Counted from the stretch's first letter, positions 1 to 6,440 are shown. The stretch is 10,263 nt of DNA from Bacteriovoracaceae bacterium UBA7317 (GCA_002474345.1 DKQD01000155.1:4488-14750), one strand, 5' to 3'. Numbers and translations: made by a program. Notes: generated by a model from the sequence alone, not told the origin.

Positions 1-351
1 AATACTGGAAATGCTCCGGATGGAAACGCAATCCCTATTTCTAAAGTAAATGCCGAATTGGCCATGGATGCAGCTGCCTGTATTGGGTGCGGTGCTTGTG
101 TAGCGAGCTGTAAAAATGCCTCAGCGATGCTTTTTGTTTCTGCTAAAATTTCACAATTGGCACTCCTACCTCAAGGTGAACCAGAAGCTCAAAAACGCTC
201 TGAAGATATGGTCACAAAAATGGATGAACTGGGCTTTGGAAACTGCACTAATGAAGCTGAGTGTGAAGCTTCTTGCCCAAAAGGTATTAAGATTGAAAAT
301 ATTGCTCGAATGAACCGAGAATATTTGTCAGCGGCCCTTAAAGCAAAATAA
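1..351 (+). CDS. sdhB: Succinate dehydrogenase / fumarate reductase iron-sulfur subunit, C-terminal part (5' end outside window)
   Basis: Frame 1 is open from the left edge to TAA at 349-351, giving the last 116 residues. The piece carries the C-terminal cluster domain of SdhB/FrdB, which passes electrons between the flavoprotein subunit and the quinone site at the inner membrane. Counting from the first visible codon, cysteines lie at 27, 30, 33 and 37, then 82, 88 and 92, the same spacing as in E. coli SdhB. By analogy C27, C30, C33 and C92 hold the 4Fe-4S centre, and C37, C82 and C88 the 3Fe-4S centre. The stretch [19 protein letters not shown], with Lys instead of Pro after the fourth Cys, and LALLPQG resemble the Bacteroidetes/deltaproteobacterial form that works with a single cytochrome b. 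The TTG at 58 is internal, not the start. Whether it runs as succinate dehydrogenase or fumarate reductase cannot be told from this fragment; the other subunits should lie to the left. Confidence 0.95.
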   Translation, partial: NTGNAPDGNAIPISKVNAELAMDAAACIGCGACVASCKNASAMLFVSAKISQLALLPQGEPEAQKRSEDMVTKMDELGFGNCTNEAECEASCPKGIKIENIARMNREYLSAALKAK

Positions 352-385
352 ATGACCTAGATCATTTCCTTTTTCCGGACATATT

Positions 386-1504
386 ATGCGCATTTACTCG
401 AGGACAACGGCCCTTTTTCTCAAAAGGGCCAAGCTTCTTTTAAAAGAAATTTTAAGTTCAGAAATGGGCCTTAAGGTTTATAAATCTAGATTTCAATACA
501 TGAGGCACCTCTACCCTATCAACCTCGTTGTTTTTGAAAGAGGAAATATATTGGGCTTCTTTGAGCCTCATGGTTACCAAATTGGCCTTTCAAAGAGGCT
601 TCTTTTCGGAACTAAGGAAAGCTTGATAAAAGATATTCTACGCCATGAAATGGCCCACTTCTGGACATACCTTGAAAAAGGAAACATAGATCACGGTCCA
701 GACTTTCGGGATGCCTGTAGACACTTTGGTTGGGGAGACGCTGTTAGTAAGGCCACCATCGACCTAGATAAAGAAAATGACAAAAAAGAAGGTGACCTAA
801 AAGCTGAAAAACTTGTTTCAAAAATTCAAAAGCTCCTATCTTTGGCCGGAAGCTCAAACCCTCACGAGTCGGAAGCGGCAACTTTAAAAGCAAATGAGCT
901 AATGATAAATTATAACTTAGAAAGACTCCGCTCAAAACCTTCCGGATCCTATGAAGATGATGAAACTGCTTATGTAAAAAGAGTTCTCCATGGAAAAAAG
1001 AACTCGGCAAAATACCATGCTATCTATGACATCCTTTTATTATTTATGGTGAAACCCGTTTTTAATTATGGAAAAGATGGTTTCTATTTAGAAGTTATTG
1101 GGGAAAAAAGTAATGTTCTTATTGCAGAATACATTGGTTCATACCTAGACTCTGAATTAGAAAGACTTTGGAAAAAACAGAGGGAGTTAACACCACACCT
1201 GAAAGGACTTTCCATGAAAAACTCTTTTATGAGAGGTGTTGCTAAAGGTTATAAAGAAAAGATGGAGCTAAGTAAAAAAAACCTTCTTAAGAGCGACAAG
1301 GACCTTATTCTTCTTGAAGACTCACTTCAAAAAAAGGTCGATCTGGTTTATCCCCGTCTGTCCCACACATCATCTCAGCGAGGATCTGGTTGTCAAGAAT
1401 CAGAGTACCAAGGAAAAGCTTCTGGAAAAGGTCTTTTTATTCCACGGGCCCTCTCAAATAAAAATAAAAACCAGAAGCAAACCTTCATTCTTAACTCCCC
1501 TTAA
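386..1504 (+). CDS. SprT-like zinc metalloprotease domain fused to DUF2786
   Basis: A 372-residue protein. Residues about 10-120 look like a SprT domain: HEMAH at 87-91 is the HExxH zinc and catalytic motif, and H103 in DHGPDF is the likely third zinc ligand, at the distance usual for SprT/Spartan proteins. Residues about 143-185 match DUF2786 (KIQKLLSLAGSSNPHESEAA, then KANELM). About 195-300 looks like the domain that usually follows DUF2786 (GEKSNVLIAEYIGSYLDSEL, then SFMRGVAKGYKEKM). The last 70 residues are Ser/Lys-rich and probably disordered. No signal peptide or membrane segment is visible, so it is likely cytoplasmic. Family knowledge: SprT-like enzymes can cleave DNA-crosslinked proteins, and DUF2786 has no established function; a substrate cannot be inferred. 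ATG at 386 has only a weak GGA (377-379) in front, and an in-frame stop at 353-355 limits longer starts. The gene is 34 bases after sdhB, so readthrough is possible. Confidence 0.85.
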   Translation: MRIYSRTTALFLKRAKLLLKEILSSEMGLKVYKSRFQYMRHLYPINLVVFERGNILGFFEPHGYQIGLSKRLLFGTKESLIKDILRHEMAHFWTYLEKGNIDHGPDFRDACRHFGWGDAVSKATIDLDKENDKKEGDLKAEKLVSKIQKLLSLAGSSNPHESEAATLKANELMINYNLERLRSKPSGSYEDDETAYVKRVLHGKKNSAKYHAIYDILLLFMVKPVFNYGKDGFYLEVIGEKSNVLIAEYIGSYLDSELERLWKKQRELTPHLKGLSMKNSFMRGVAKGYKEKMELSKKNLLKSDKDLILLEDSLQKKVDLVYPRLSHTSSQRGSGCQESEYQGKASGKGLFIPRALSNKNKNQKQTFILNSP

Positions 1505-1546
1505 TAAGTGTTCAGGGTTATGATGGTGAAAAGTATTCATCCAACC

Positions 1547-1551
1547 AAGGA
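1547..1551 (+). promoter_or_regulatory. Ribosome binding site of the FabH-like gene
   Basis: AAGGA lies six bases before ATG 1558 and supports that start. Upstream in the 53-base gap, TATGAT at 1519-1524 is a five-of-six match to a -10 box, but I find no -35 box at the right distance, so a separate promoter for the gene is only possible. Confidence 0.6.
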
Positions 1552-1557
1552 ATACCT

Positions 1558-2685
1558 ATGAGCGAATTCGTCATTTCAGGTACTGGTCTTTTCACACCTC
1601 CTGAGACCCTTTCCAATAGAGAGCTGGTTGAGGCCTTTAATTGTTATGTTGATCAATTTAACCAAGATAATGATGAGGCGATTAAAAGAGGTGACATAGA
1701 GGCGCTTGAAAAATCTTCTGAGGCTTTTATAGAAAAGGCTTCCGGTATAAAAAGCCGCTATTGTATGAATAAATCCGGAATTATTGATCCAAAAAGAATG
1801 AAGCCCTACCTTAAAGAGCGGACTGATGAAGAACATTCTCTTCAATGTGAAATGTCTATTCATGCTGCCAAAGAGGCCATCACCAGGGCCCAAATAACTC
1901 CCGATAATATTGGCATGGTTATTGTCGCCTGCTCAAACCTGCAAAGAGCTTATCCTGCTGTGGCCATAGAAGTTCAACAAGCTTTAGGGATTCACAAAGC
2001 TTTTGCTTTTGATATGAATGTCGCTTGCTCATCTGCAACTTTTGCTATTCAAATGGCCTATGGTGCCATCGCCTCAGGCTCAGTGGACCATTGTCTTATA
2101 GTAAACCCCGAAATCTGCACGGCCCACTTAAATTTTAAATCAAGAGATTGCCACTTCATTTTTGGCGATGCTTGCACAGCAATGATTGTTCAAAAAAAAG
2201 AGGCCCATCAAACCCTCGACAATGCTTTCAAAATACTTGATGTAAAAGCACTTACACAATATTCAAGTAATATTAGAAATAACTTTGGTTTCTTAAATAA
2301 TGCTGATGAAGAAGGCTTTGGCCTTCCAAACAAACTCTTCTATCAACATGGAAGAAAAGTTTTTAAAGAAGTTGTTCCAATGGTTTCAAAGCATATCCTA
2401 GAGCATTTAAAGGCCAATAAAATTGATAATCAACAAGTCAAAAGGTTTTGGCTTCATCAAGCTAACGACTCAATGAATCTTCTCATAAGTAAAAAAGTTC
2501 TTGAAAGAGAGCCGCAGGAACACGAAACCCCCATCATTCTTGATGAGTATGCTAATACAAGCTCCGCTGGATCAATTATAGCCTTTCATAAATACAATCA
2601 AGATCTTAAGAAAGGTGACCTGGGTGTCATTTGTGCTTTTGGTGCTGGCTATAGCGTTGGAAGTGTCATTTTGGAAAAGATCTGA
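1558..2685 (+). CDS. fabH: 3-oxoacyl-ACP synthase III, long form (FabH-like)
   Basis: A 375-residue thiolase-fold condensing enzyme. The catalytic triad of the KAS III family is intact: Cys157 in NVACSSATF, His300 in WLHQAN and Asn333 in YANTSSAGSI. The C-terminal FGAGYSVGSVIL is also typical. KAS III enzymes join an acyl-CoA primer to malonyl-ACP, the first condensation of fatty acid synthesis. This protein is about 55 residues longer than E. coli FabH (317): an N-terminal insert covers about 30-90, with SGIKSRY and SGIIDPKRM. It resembles the roughly 370-residue FabH-like proteins of Pseudomonas (PA3286 type) and Vibrio, some of which take longer acyl-CoA primers; that is family knowledge and the match is from memory. 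No plsX, fabD, fabG or acpP is adjacent, unlike the standard fab cluster, so it may be a second, accessory KAS III used for fatty-acid salvage or special lipids. The start is set by AAGGA six bases upstream. Confidence 0.9.
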   Translation: MSEFVISGTGLFTPPETLSNRELVEAFNCYVDQFNQDNDEAIKRGDIEALEKSSEAFIEKASGIKSRYCMNKSGIIDPKRMKPYLKERTDEEHSLQCEMSIHAAKEAITRAQITPDNIGMVIVACSNLQRAYPAVAIEVQQALGIHKAFAFDMNVACSSATFAIQMAYGAIASGSVDHCLIVNPEICTAHLNFKSRDCHFIFGDACTAMIVQKKEAHQTLDNAFKILDVKALTQYSSNIRNNFGFLNNADEEGFGLPNKLFYQHGRKVFKEVVPMVSKHILEHLKANKIDNQQVKRFWLHQANDSMNLLISKKVLEREPQEHETPIILDEYANTSSAGSIIAFHKYNQDLKKGDLGVICAFGAGYSVGSVILEKI

Positions 2686-2714
2686 GAAGTAACCTCTTCA
2701 AAAAAGAAATGACT

Positions 2715-3041
2715 TTACTCTTCTTGATCCCTTAACAAAAGATCAATTTCTTTTTCCCATTCCTGTTGTGATTTTTTATTTATAATCCCTGCCGGTGTTC
2801 TGCCTTCTTTTGGGTCTCGCCCATCCTTGCTAGCAATTTCTTGTTTTACATTTTGGGCATCTTGAATGACTTTTTTTAACCATTCTCTTTTTCTTAAAAG
2901 TTCAAAACCTTTTAGATCTGACCTCTTCATATCATAAATTTGGTCACCAATAGGCAACCCTTGGCCATAAGTTAAAGAAGCTCCAACAAAGAAGTTAAAA
3001 ACAAAGAAAAATATAAGACTCATTGTTTTTACCAAATTCAT
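2715..3041 (-). CDS. Small exported protein of unknown function
   Basis: A 108-residue protein that I do not recognise. It begins with a Sec-type signal peptide: Lys5, a hydrophobic core about 7-23 (MSLIFFFVFNFFVGASL) and a likely cut after Gly26, just before Gln27. The mature part of about 82 residues is charged and probably helical, with many Lys/Arg and Glu/Asp, no cysteine and a Glu-rich end (KEIDLLLRDQEE). A periplasmic location is inferred. A strong GAGGAGAGG (complement of 3047-3055) lies five bases before the ATG, so the first Met is preferred over Met7. The gene sits downstream of queE on the same strand with a 101-base gap that holds its own candidate promoter, and ends 29 bases from the convergent FabH-like gene. 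No clear terminator hairpin with a T-run separates the two 3' ends. Confidence 0.8.
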   Translation of the reverse strand: MNLVKTMSLIFFFVFNFFVGASLTYGQGLPIGDQIYDMKRSDLKGFELLRKREWLKKVIQDAQNVKQEIASKDGRDPKEGRTPAGIINKKSQQEWEKEIDLLLRDQEE

Positions 3042-3080
3042 TAAAACCTCTCCTCGCTTTTAGAAACATTATTCTAGATT

Positions 3081-3109
3081 ATTATAAACTCAAGTGAAAA
3101 ACGTTTAAA
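3081..3109 (-). promoter_or_regulatory. Candidate promoter of the small exported protein gene
   Basis: Read on the minus strand, a perfect TATAAT -10 box (complement of 3081-3086) is preceded after 17 bases by TTTAAA (complement of 3104-3109), a weak -35 box. It lies about 40 bases upstream of the ATG at 3041 and inside the queE to small-gene gap, so the small gene can be transcribed without queE. The -10 match is strong and the -35 match is poor. Confidence 0.4.
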
Positions 3110-3142
3110 GACGGGAATGAAAAACAAAAAGAAGCTACTCAG

Positions 3143-3862
3143 TCAGACATTTTTTGCAGAAGATCCAAAGACCCATTTGTGCTGCTGACCTATAACTCTA
3201 AAATGAGCACCATTTGACTCATTCCAAGAGAGGACATCTTGAAACCTTTTTTCAGGAAAAGATTCATTTACATTATATGAAGGTGTCAAAACCCATGGAA
3301 AGGCAAAACGATCTAATTGACGTTTTAAATCAAGATAGTTCTTCTGACAAAATTCAAAATCAGTTTTCGACTCAACAACAGACTTGATTTGAAACTTTCC
3401 CTTATAAAGTTGCTCCATTTTTTGAATCAAAGCCACATCTGTTCTTACATTAGTAGAAGGAGTTTTAAAATCAAAGCTGATATAATCCACCAAATCAAAA
3501 AGAGAAGGAACAACCCTGGTTCCCGCAGCTTCTATATTGATCAAAAACCCTTTCTTTTTTAACTCTTTAGTCAGGGCCTCAACCCCAGGAACATTCTTGG
3601 GATGAAGAGGATCACCTCCCGTAATTGAAATCCATGTTAAAGAGCCTTCACCACTCAATGACCATATTTCATCTATTGCTTTTGTTAAGGTCCACTTATC
3701 TTGATCCGAGTCACTGAAGGCCCATGTATCTTTTGAGTCGCAATTAACACACCCAACAAAACAACCCTGGAACCTTACAAAGACTTGAGGCCTTCCAATA
3801 TTGATGCCCTCACCCTCTGTCGCTTTATAAATAGAATTTATTGATAAATAACGTTCGCTCAA
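3143..3862 (-). CDS. queE: 7-carboxy-7-deazaguanine synthase (radical SAM)
   Basis: QueE rearranges 6-carboxy-tetrahydropterin to 7-carboxy-7-deazaguanine, a step towards preQ0 and the tRNA base queuosine. The 239-residue protein shows the radical SAM cluster motif C34-x3-C38-x2-C41 in GCFVGCVNCDSKDTW, where CDSK/DTW is typical of QueE. It also has TEGEG at 15-19 with FVRFQGC (substrate side), ITGGDPL at 80-86 (SAM-binding GGE-like motif), EAAGT at 111-115 and the C-terminal QQHKWVFG. Length is normal for the family. The start is TTG at 3862: AGGTGA (complement of 3867-3872) lies four bases upstream, an in-frame stop lies at 3881-3883, and no ATG, GTG or other TTG falls between. An ATG further in would lose the substrate-binding N-terminus. 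No queC, queD or queF adjoins it; tgt, which acts later in the pathway, is about 6 kb away on the other strand. It ends in TGA at 3143-3145. Confidence 0.95.
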   Translation of the reverse strand: MSERYLSINSIYKATEGEGINIGRPQVFVRFQGCFVGCVNCDSKDTWAFSDSDQDKWTLTKAIDEIWSLSGEGSLTWISITGGDPLHPKNVPGVEALTKELKKKGFLINIEAAGTRVVPSLFDLVDYISFDFKTPSTNVRTDVALIQKMEQLYKGKFQIKSVVESKTDFEFCQKNYLDLKRQLDRFAFPWVLTPSYNVNESFPEKRFQDVLSWNESNGAHFRVIGQQHKWVFGSSAKNV

Positions 3863-3978
3863 TTTCTCACCTATTCTCTTTTAACTGTCTCCTTATGCCC
3901 TCAAATTGATTAAATGTGCAATACAATTCTTCATGAGCTATAAATATTCTAAACTTCACTCACTTTAGGACACTGAAA
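3863..3978. promoter_or_regulatory. Divergent control region between queE and the 3979 gene
   Basis: These 116 bases must carry starts for both directions. On the plus strand TATAAA at 3939-3944 (five of six) is the best -10 box, 34 bases before ATG 3979, but there is only a poor -35 (TGTGCA, 3915-3920). A TTGATT at 3906-3911 is too far from it. On the minus strand a weak pair TTGCAC and CATAAG with 18-base spacing points towards queE. I see no preQ1-riboswitch-like pseudoknot here, but cannot exclude one by eye. Confidence 0.35.
3867..3872 (-). promoter_or_regulatory. Ribosome binding site that fixes the queE TTG start
   Basis: AGGTGA on the minus strand, four bases before TTG 3862. With the in-frame stop at 3881-3883 it makes TTG the only workable start for the complete protein. 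Confidence 0.7.
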
Positions 3979-4572
3979 ATGACAAAAAAATGGGAAGACC
4001 TTTACTCAAAAACAATTGAAGACTTGAAGAACTTTAAGCGCCCCATGATTCAACTAAACTCCGATGACTTTTTAGAGATCAGGGACCTCTGGAAAGAAGG
4101 CCTTCAAAAACTTAAAGACCCCTCCTTCAAAGAGGAACAAAAGGAACAAACATTGGTCTTTTTGGAGAAAATATTTTGCCTCTTGGACCATACTCAAAAA
4201 CCGTCTGTGCTTTTTGACTCGCTATACGAAGAGTCATTTAAAATCATTAAAAAACCGGAGCTGGTTATTTACCTCCTTTCTGTTTCAAGAAAACACCTTA
4301 TAGAAAAAAAGTTTTTAGAGGGGAACCCTATCCCAAAAAGTTTTATAAAGAGCCTTGAAAATCTTCTCGAAGACTATGAAAATATTAATCCTGAGGTTAT
4401 TGAATGGACGCTCCGAACGATAGAACAATTAGGCAATCAAAGCCTGAAATTAAGGGAAGCCGTCCTAAAAATAAAGCCTAGCTGGGGCTCTCTTTTCAAC
4501 CAACACAAGAAAGCTTCAAAACAGATTATTGAACTCTTGGAAAAACGCTGGGCGCCCTTCAAGAGGCGTTAA
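3979..4572 (+). CDS. Helical cytoplasmic protein of unknown function
   Basis: A 197-residue protein not assigned to a family. It has no signal peptide or membrane segment. The composition is rich in Lys, Glu and Leu, with repeated heptad-like runs (DLWKEGLQKLKD, KSLENLLEDYENI, KQIIELLEKRW), so it is probably all helical; a short HEAT-like or helical-bundle fold is possible but not shown. It has a single Cys (in KIFCLLDH) and ends in a basic KRWAPFKRR tail. AGGA at 3967-3970 lies eight bases before ATG 3979. The zinc-ribbon gene starts 18 bases after its stop, so the two are very likely co-transcribed and may act together. Confidence 0.8.
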   Translation: MTKKWEDLYSKTIEDLKNFKRPMIQLNSDDFLEIRDLWKEGLQKLKDPSFKEEQKEQTLVFLEKIFCLLDHTQKPSVLFDSLYEESFKIIKKPELVIYLLSVSRKHLIEKKFLEGNPIPKSFIKSLENLLEDYENINPEVIEWTLRTIEQLGNQSLKLREAVLKIKPSWGSLFNQHKKASKQIIELLEKRWAPFKRR

Positions 4573-4590
4573 AAACGAAAAAGAGGTGGC

Positions 4591-4935
4591 ATGAAAGATA
4601 AAAACTTCGACCCAAATTCTCTTTATGAAAAGTTAATGAGTGCAACAAATGCCGCCGAAAATCCTCTCTTTTTAGAAACCCCTTCTGAAACTCACCAAGT
4701 AAAATTAAGACCTGACAAAACGGTTGGTCGTGCACGCTTTAAGCCTGACCCTCTTATACCCGGAGGCTACCTCGCGCACCCTATTACTATTCGCGCAGTA
4801 AGACTCGACATTTTCGTGGGTGGAGAGGGCTTTGAAGACCTAGAATGCCTTTATAAATGCCTCTCCTGCTCAGAACAAATTGACGTTCAATTTTGGAAAT
4901 TTTGCCCCTATTGTGAAGCTCCATTTAAAAAATGA
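4591..4935 (+). CDS. Small zinc-ribbon protein of unknown function
   Basis: A 114-residue protein. The C-terminal quarter is a zinc ribbon: Cys90-x2-Cys93 and Cys105-x2-Cys108 (KCLSCSEQI and FCPYCEAPF), with an extra Cys86. The N-terminal two thirds (about 20-80) is Pro/Arg-rich with TVGRARFKPDPLIPGGYLAHP and a probable beta segment ITIRAVRLDIFVGGEG; I do not recognise it. No signal peptide is seen, so it is probably cytoplasmic. Zinc ribbons of this kind can bind nucleic acid, ribosomes or protein partners; nothing here decides which. GAGGTGG just before ATG 4591 is the ribosome binding site. The short 18-base gap after the helical protein gene makes an operon likely, and the DksA-like gene follows after 153 bases on the same strand. 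Confidence 0.8.
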   Translation: MKDKNFDPNSLYEKLMSATNAAENPLFLETPSETHQVKLRPDKTVGRARFKPDPLIPGGYLAHPITIRAVRLDIFVGGEGFEDLECLYKCLSCSEQIDVQFWKFCPYCEAPFKK

Positions 4936-5088
4936 CTTGAGTGGCTTTTCAAATGTAAAAATTTGTAAGGTTTTTCAATAGTTCCTGCTATTTACGACTC
5001 CACCTCTTTAACCGTATTGTGCTTAAACGAAAAATTTTAGAGGCCAAGACTCCTATGGTTTCTTGCAAAAAGATATGGAGGCTCTCAA
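4936..5088 (+). promoter_or_regulatory. Leader region of the dksA-like gene
   Basis: This 153-base gap has no strong promoter. The best guess is TTTACG (4991-4996) and TATTGT (5015-5020) with 18-base spacing, both four of six. Closer to the gene, 5039-5056 (AGAGGCC, then TCCTAT) can pair imperfectly with 5074-5085, which includes the GGAGG ribosome binding site at 5077-5081. A 20-codon reading frame, ATG 5055 to TGA 5115-5117, overlaps the start of the gene in another frame. Both could control translation; neither is proven. Confidence 0.3.
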
Positions 5089-5523
5089 ATGGAAAGGGAA
5101 AATGTTTTTCTAAGTGATAATGACCTTGCCTTTATACAAATCAGGCTTTTAAAAGAAAAAGAATCTATTCTTGCCAAAAAGAAAGATTTTGATAGCTTTT
5201 GCCTTGATAAAAACGAGTTAAGCGATCCTCTGGACGAAGCTAGCATTAATGTTCAAACATCCCATGAATTAAGATTTAGGAATAGGGAGATTTTCTTCCT
5301 TAAAAAAATAAATAAAAGCCTGCTTAAAATAAAAGAAGGCTCCTATGGACTCTGCGAAGAGTGTGGAGCAGAAATTACTTTTGAGAGGCTTCGGGCCAGA
5401 CCTACTGCAGAGCTTTGCATTAACTGCAAAGAAGAGGCAGAGCTTGGCGAGAAAAATAATATCTTTGGGAAAACATCTAAATCGTTAGGTAAGTCCATAA
5501 GCGAAGTTGGAATTACAAGGTAA
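5089..5523 (+). CDS. dksA: DksA/TraR-family RNA polymerase-binding transcription factor
   Basis: A 144-residue protein close to E. coli DksA (151) in size. The N-terminal two thirds forms the coiled coil that enters the RNA polymerase secondary channel. Its tip motif is present: Asp46-Pro-Leu-Asp49-Glu-Ala51, matching the DxxDxA that DksA needs for activity with ppGpp. The globular end has the C4 zinc finger, Cys89-x2-Cys92 and Cys110-x2-Cys113, within YGLCEECGAEI and LCINCKEEAE, preceded by LKIKEGSYG as usual. The last 25 residues are Lys/Ser-rich. It should adjust transcription of rRNA, amino-acid and stress genes. Genomes often carry several paralogues, so the symbol marks the family rather than proven orthology. 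GGAGG at 5077-5081 lies seven bases before ATG 5089. Its TAA stop (5521-5523) lies inside the left arm of a long inverted repeat. Confidence 0.9.
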   Translation: MERENVFLSDNDLAFIQIRLLKEKESILAKKKDFDSFCLDKNELSDPLDEASINVQTSHELRFRNREIFFLKKINKSLLKIKEGSYGLCEECGAEITFERLRARPTAELCINCKEEAELGEKNNIFGKTSKSLGKSISEVGITR

Positions 5524-5575
5524 GTCATTTCTTATCAGTTTTTTAAGGTGTGAAGTAATCATAATAAATGACTTA
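5521..5575. repeat. Inverted repeat around the dksA-like stop codon
   Basis: Arms 5521-5535 and 5561-5575 pair at 14 of 15 positions; the outer ten (TAAGTCATTT and AAATGACTTA) are perfect, and the one mismatch is 5531/5565. The loop is 25 bases. The left arm begins with the TAA stop of the dksA-like gene. The arms are AT-rich and no T-run follows in either direction, so it does not look like a standard intrinsic terminator. It might be a protein-binding site, an RNA-stabilising 3' hairpin, or a termination element shared with the convergent gene ending at 5599. Confidence 0.6.
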
Positions 5576-5598
5576 GAGCTTTCTATTGCCTATGGACT

Positions 5599-6330
5599 TC
5601 ATTTTTTGTTGGAGAGATTGCTTACTGATTTAATTTTATAAAACTCACCGCCAATTCTCATCATATGATTAAAAAATACTTCTCTGATTTGATCATTAAT
5701 TATTTTATAGGACTCCAAGTCCTTCTTTAGTTCCCCTTCCCTAAAAAAGTACTTTTCAAATAACCTTATTTTCAAAGTAAGACTTGAAAATTGCTCTATA
5801 GAATCGATTCTATCGCCCCATCGAACTGATTTTAATTCCTGGTAAACTTCCTCTAAGAAGTTCTTATCCTTTAAACTAACAAAAAGAGTTCCTGGCTCAA
5901 AGCCCCAACAAGGTCCTTCGGTATAACCTCTTGTTTGAGAAAAGTGCTCTAGCTTTTGGAGGCCTTTTTCACTATTGGCCAAAAAATTCCAAGAGCAAAC
6001 ACCTATCTCTTTATAATCGACCTTAAATACAAAAGCATTGCCACCCTCTGAACAATAAAAATAAACATCTACTTTTTTCATATCATCACGGTCTTCACCA
6101 AAACCCTCTATATCAGACATGACCTCTTCTAATTTTTGTTTTATATAGGGGTATGAATAATAGCGGGTTCTTTTTTTGTTAAAATCGGCCACTTTTAACC
6201 CATCCGATTTAGTTTCTTCAACCCAACAAGATCCATCATTGAGCTTTAAAATGGAAGCTTTAGAAACAGTTGATAGATTCAAAACAAAAGATAAGATGAA
6301 TAAAAAAAATGCTGTATTTTTAAATTTCAT
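5599..6330 (-). CDS. Exported four-cysteine protein of unknown function
   Basis: A 243-residue protein that I do not recognise. It starts with a clear signal peptide: MKFKN, a hydrophobic core about 7-20 and a likely cut after Ala25 in TVSKA. The mature part contains exactly four cysteines (35, 93, 112, 141) in its first half (DGSCWVEE, YFYCSEGG, GVCSWNF, GPCWGFEPG), which suggests two disulfides in the periplasm or outside the cell. The second half is helical and charged. The reading frame runs on to a TTG at 6381, but ATG 6330 is preferred: it puts the signal peptide at the N-terminus and has a short GAG upstream, whereas the TTG has no ribosome binding site near it. No lipobox is present. 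It is a single-gene unit, convergent with the dksA-like gene (75 bases between stops) and divergent from the globin-like gene. Confidence 0.8.
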   Translation of the reverse strand: MKFKNTAFFLFILSFVLNLSTVSKASILKLNDGSCWVEETKSDGLKVADFNKKRTRYYSYPYIKQKLEEVMSDIEGFGEDRDDMKKVDVYFYCSEGGNAFVFKVDYKEIGVCSWNFLANSEKGLQKLEHFSQTRGYTEGPCWGFEPGTLFVSLKDKNFLEEVYQELKSVRWGDRIDSIEQFSSLTLKIRLFEKYFFREGELKKDLESYKIINDQIREVFFNHMMRIGGEFYKIKSVSNLSNKK

Positions 6331-6440
6331 AAAAGGTCTCGTTTGTGTGAATAATAAAAAAAGGATGACAACTCCACTCAACTCATTATCGGCAAACTTT
6401 TCCTTTTTTTTATAGTCAGGTTTTTTAAGAGAGGATAAAA
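6331..6440. promoter_or_regulatory. Divergent gap between the four-cysteine protein and globin-like genes
   Basis: These 110 bases are very AT-rich with A and T tracts at 6354-6362 and 6402-6410. AGGA at 6432-6435, five bases before ATG 6441, is a good ribosome binding site for the globin-like gene. I find no pair of -35 and -10 boxes better than four of six in either direction, so promoters must be here but cannot be placed. Confidence 0.35.

Noticed and set aside
58..351. A 97-residue gene starting at TTG 58
   Set aside because: The frame is open to the left edge and the upstream residues ([19 protein letters not shown]) continue the SdhB/FrdB family sequence, so the TTG is internal.
350..367. 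Terminator after sdhB (AAATGA, six-base loop, TCATTT)
   Set aside because: The stem is six AT-rich pairs and is followed by only a short T-run, so it is too weak to call.
1576..1893. Minus-strand open frame of 105 codons
   Set aside because: It lies fully inside the well-supported FabH-like gene and has no family resemblance.
2686..2714. Bidirectional terminator between the FabH-like and small exported protein genes
   Set aside because: Only a four-base GAAG/CTTC stem is visible, with no T-run on the plus strand.
6331..6381. N-terminal extension of the four-cysteine protein to TTG 6381
   Set aside because: There is no ribosome binding site near the TTG, and the extension would bury the signal peptide inside the protein.
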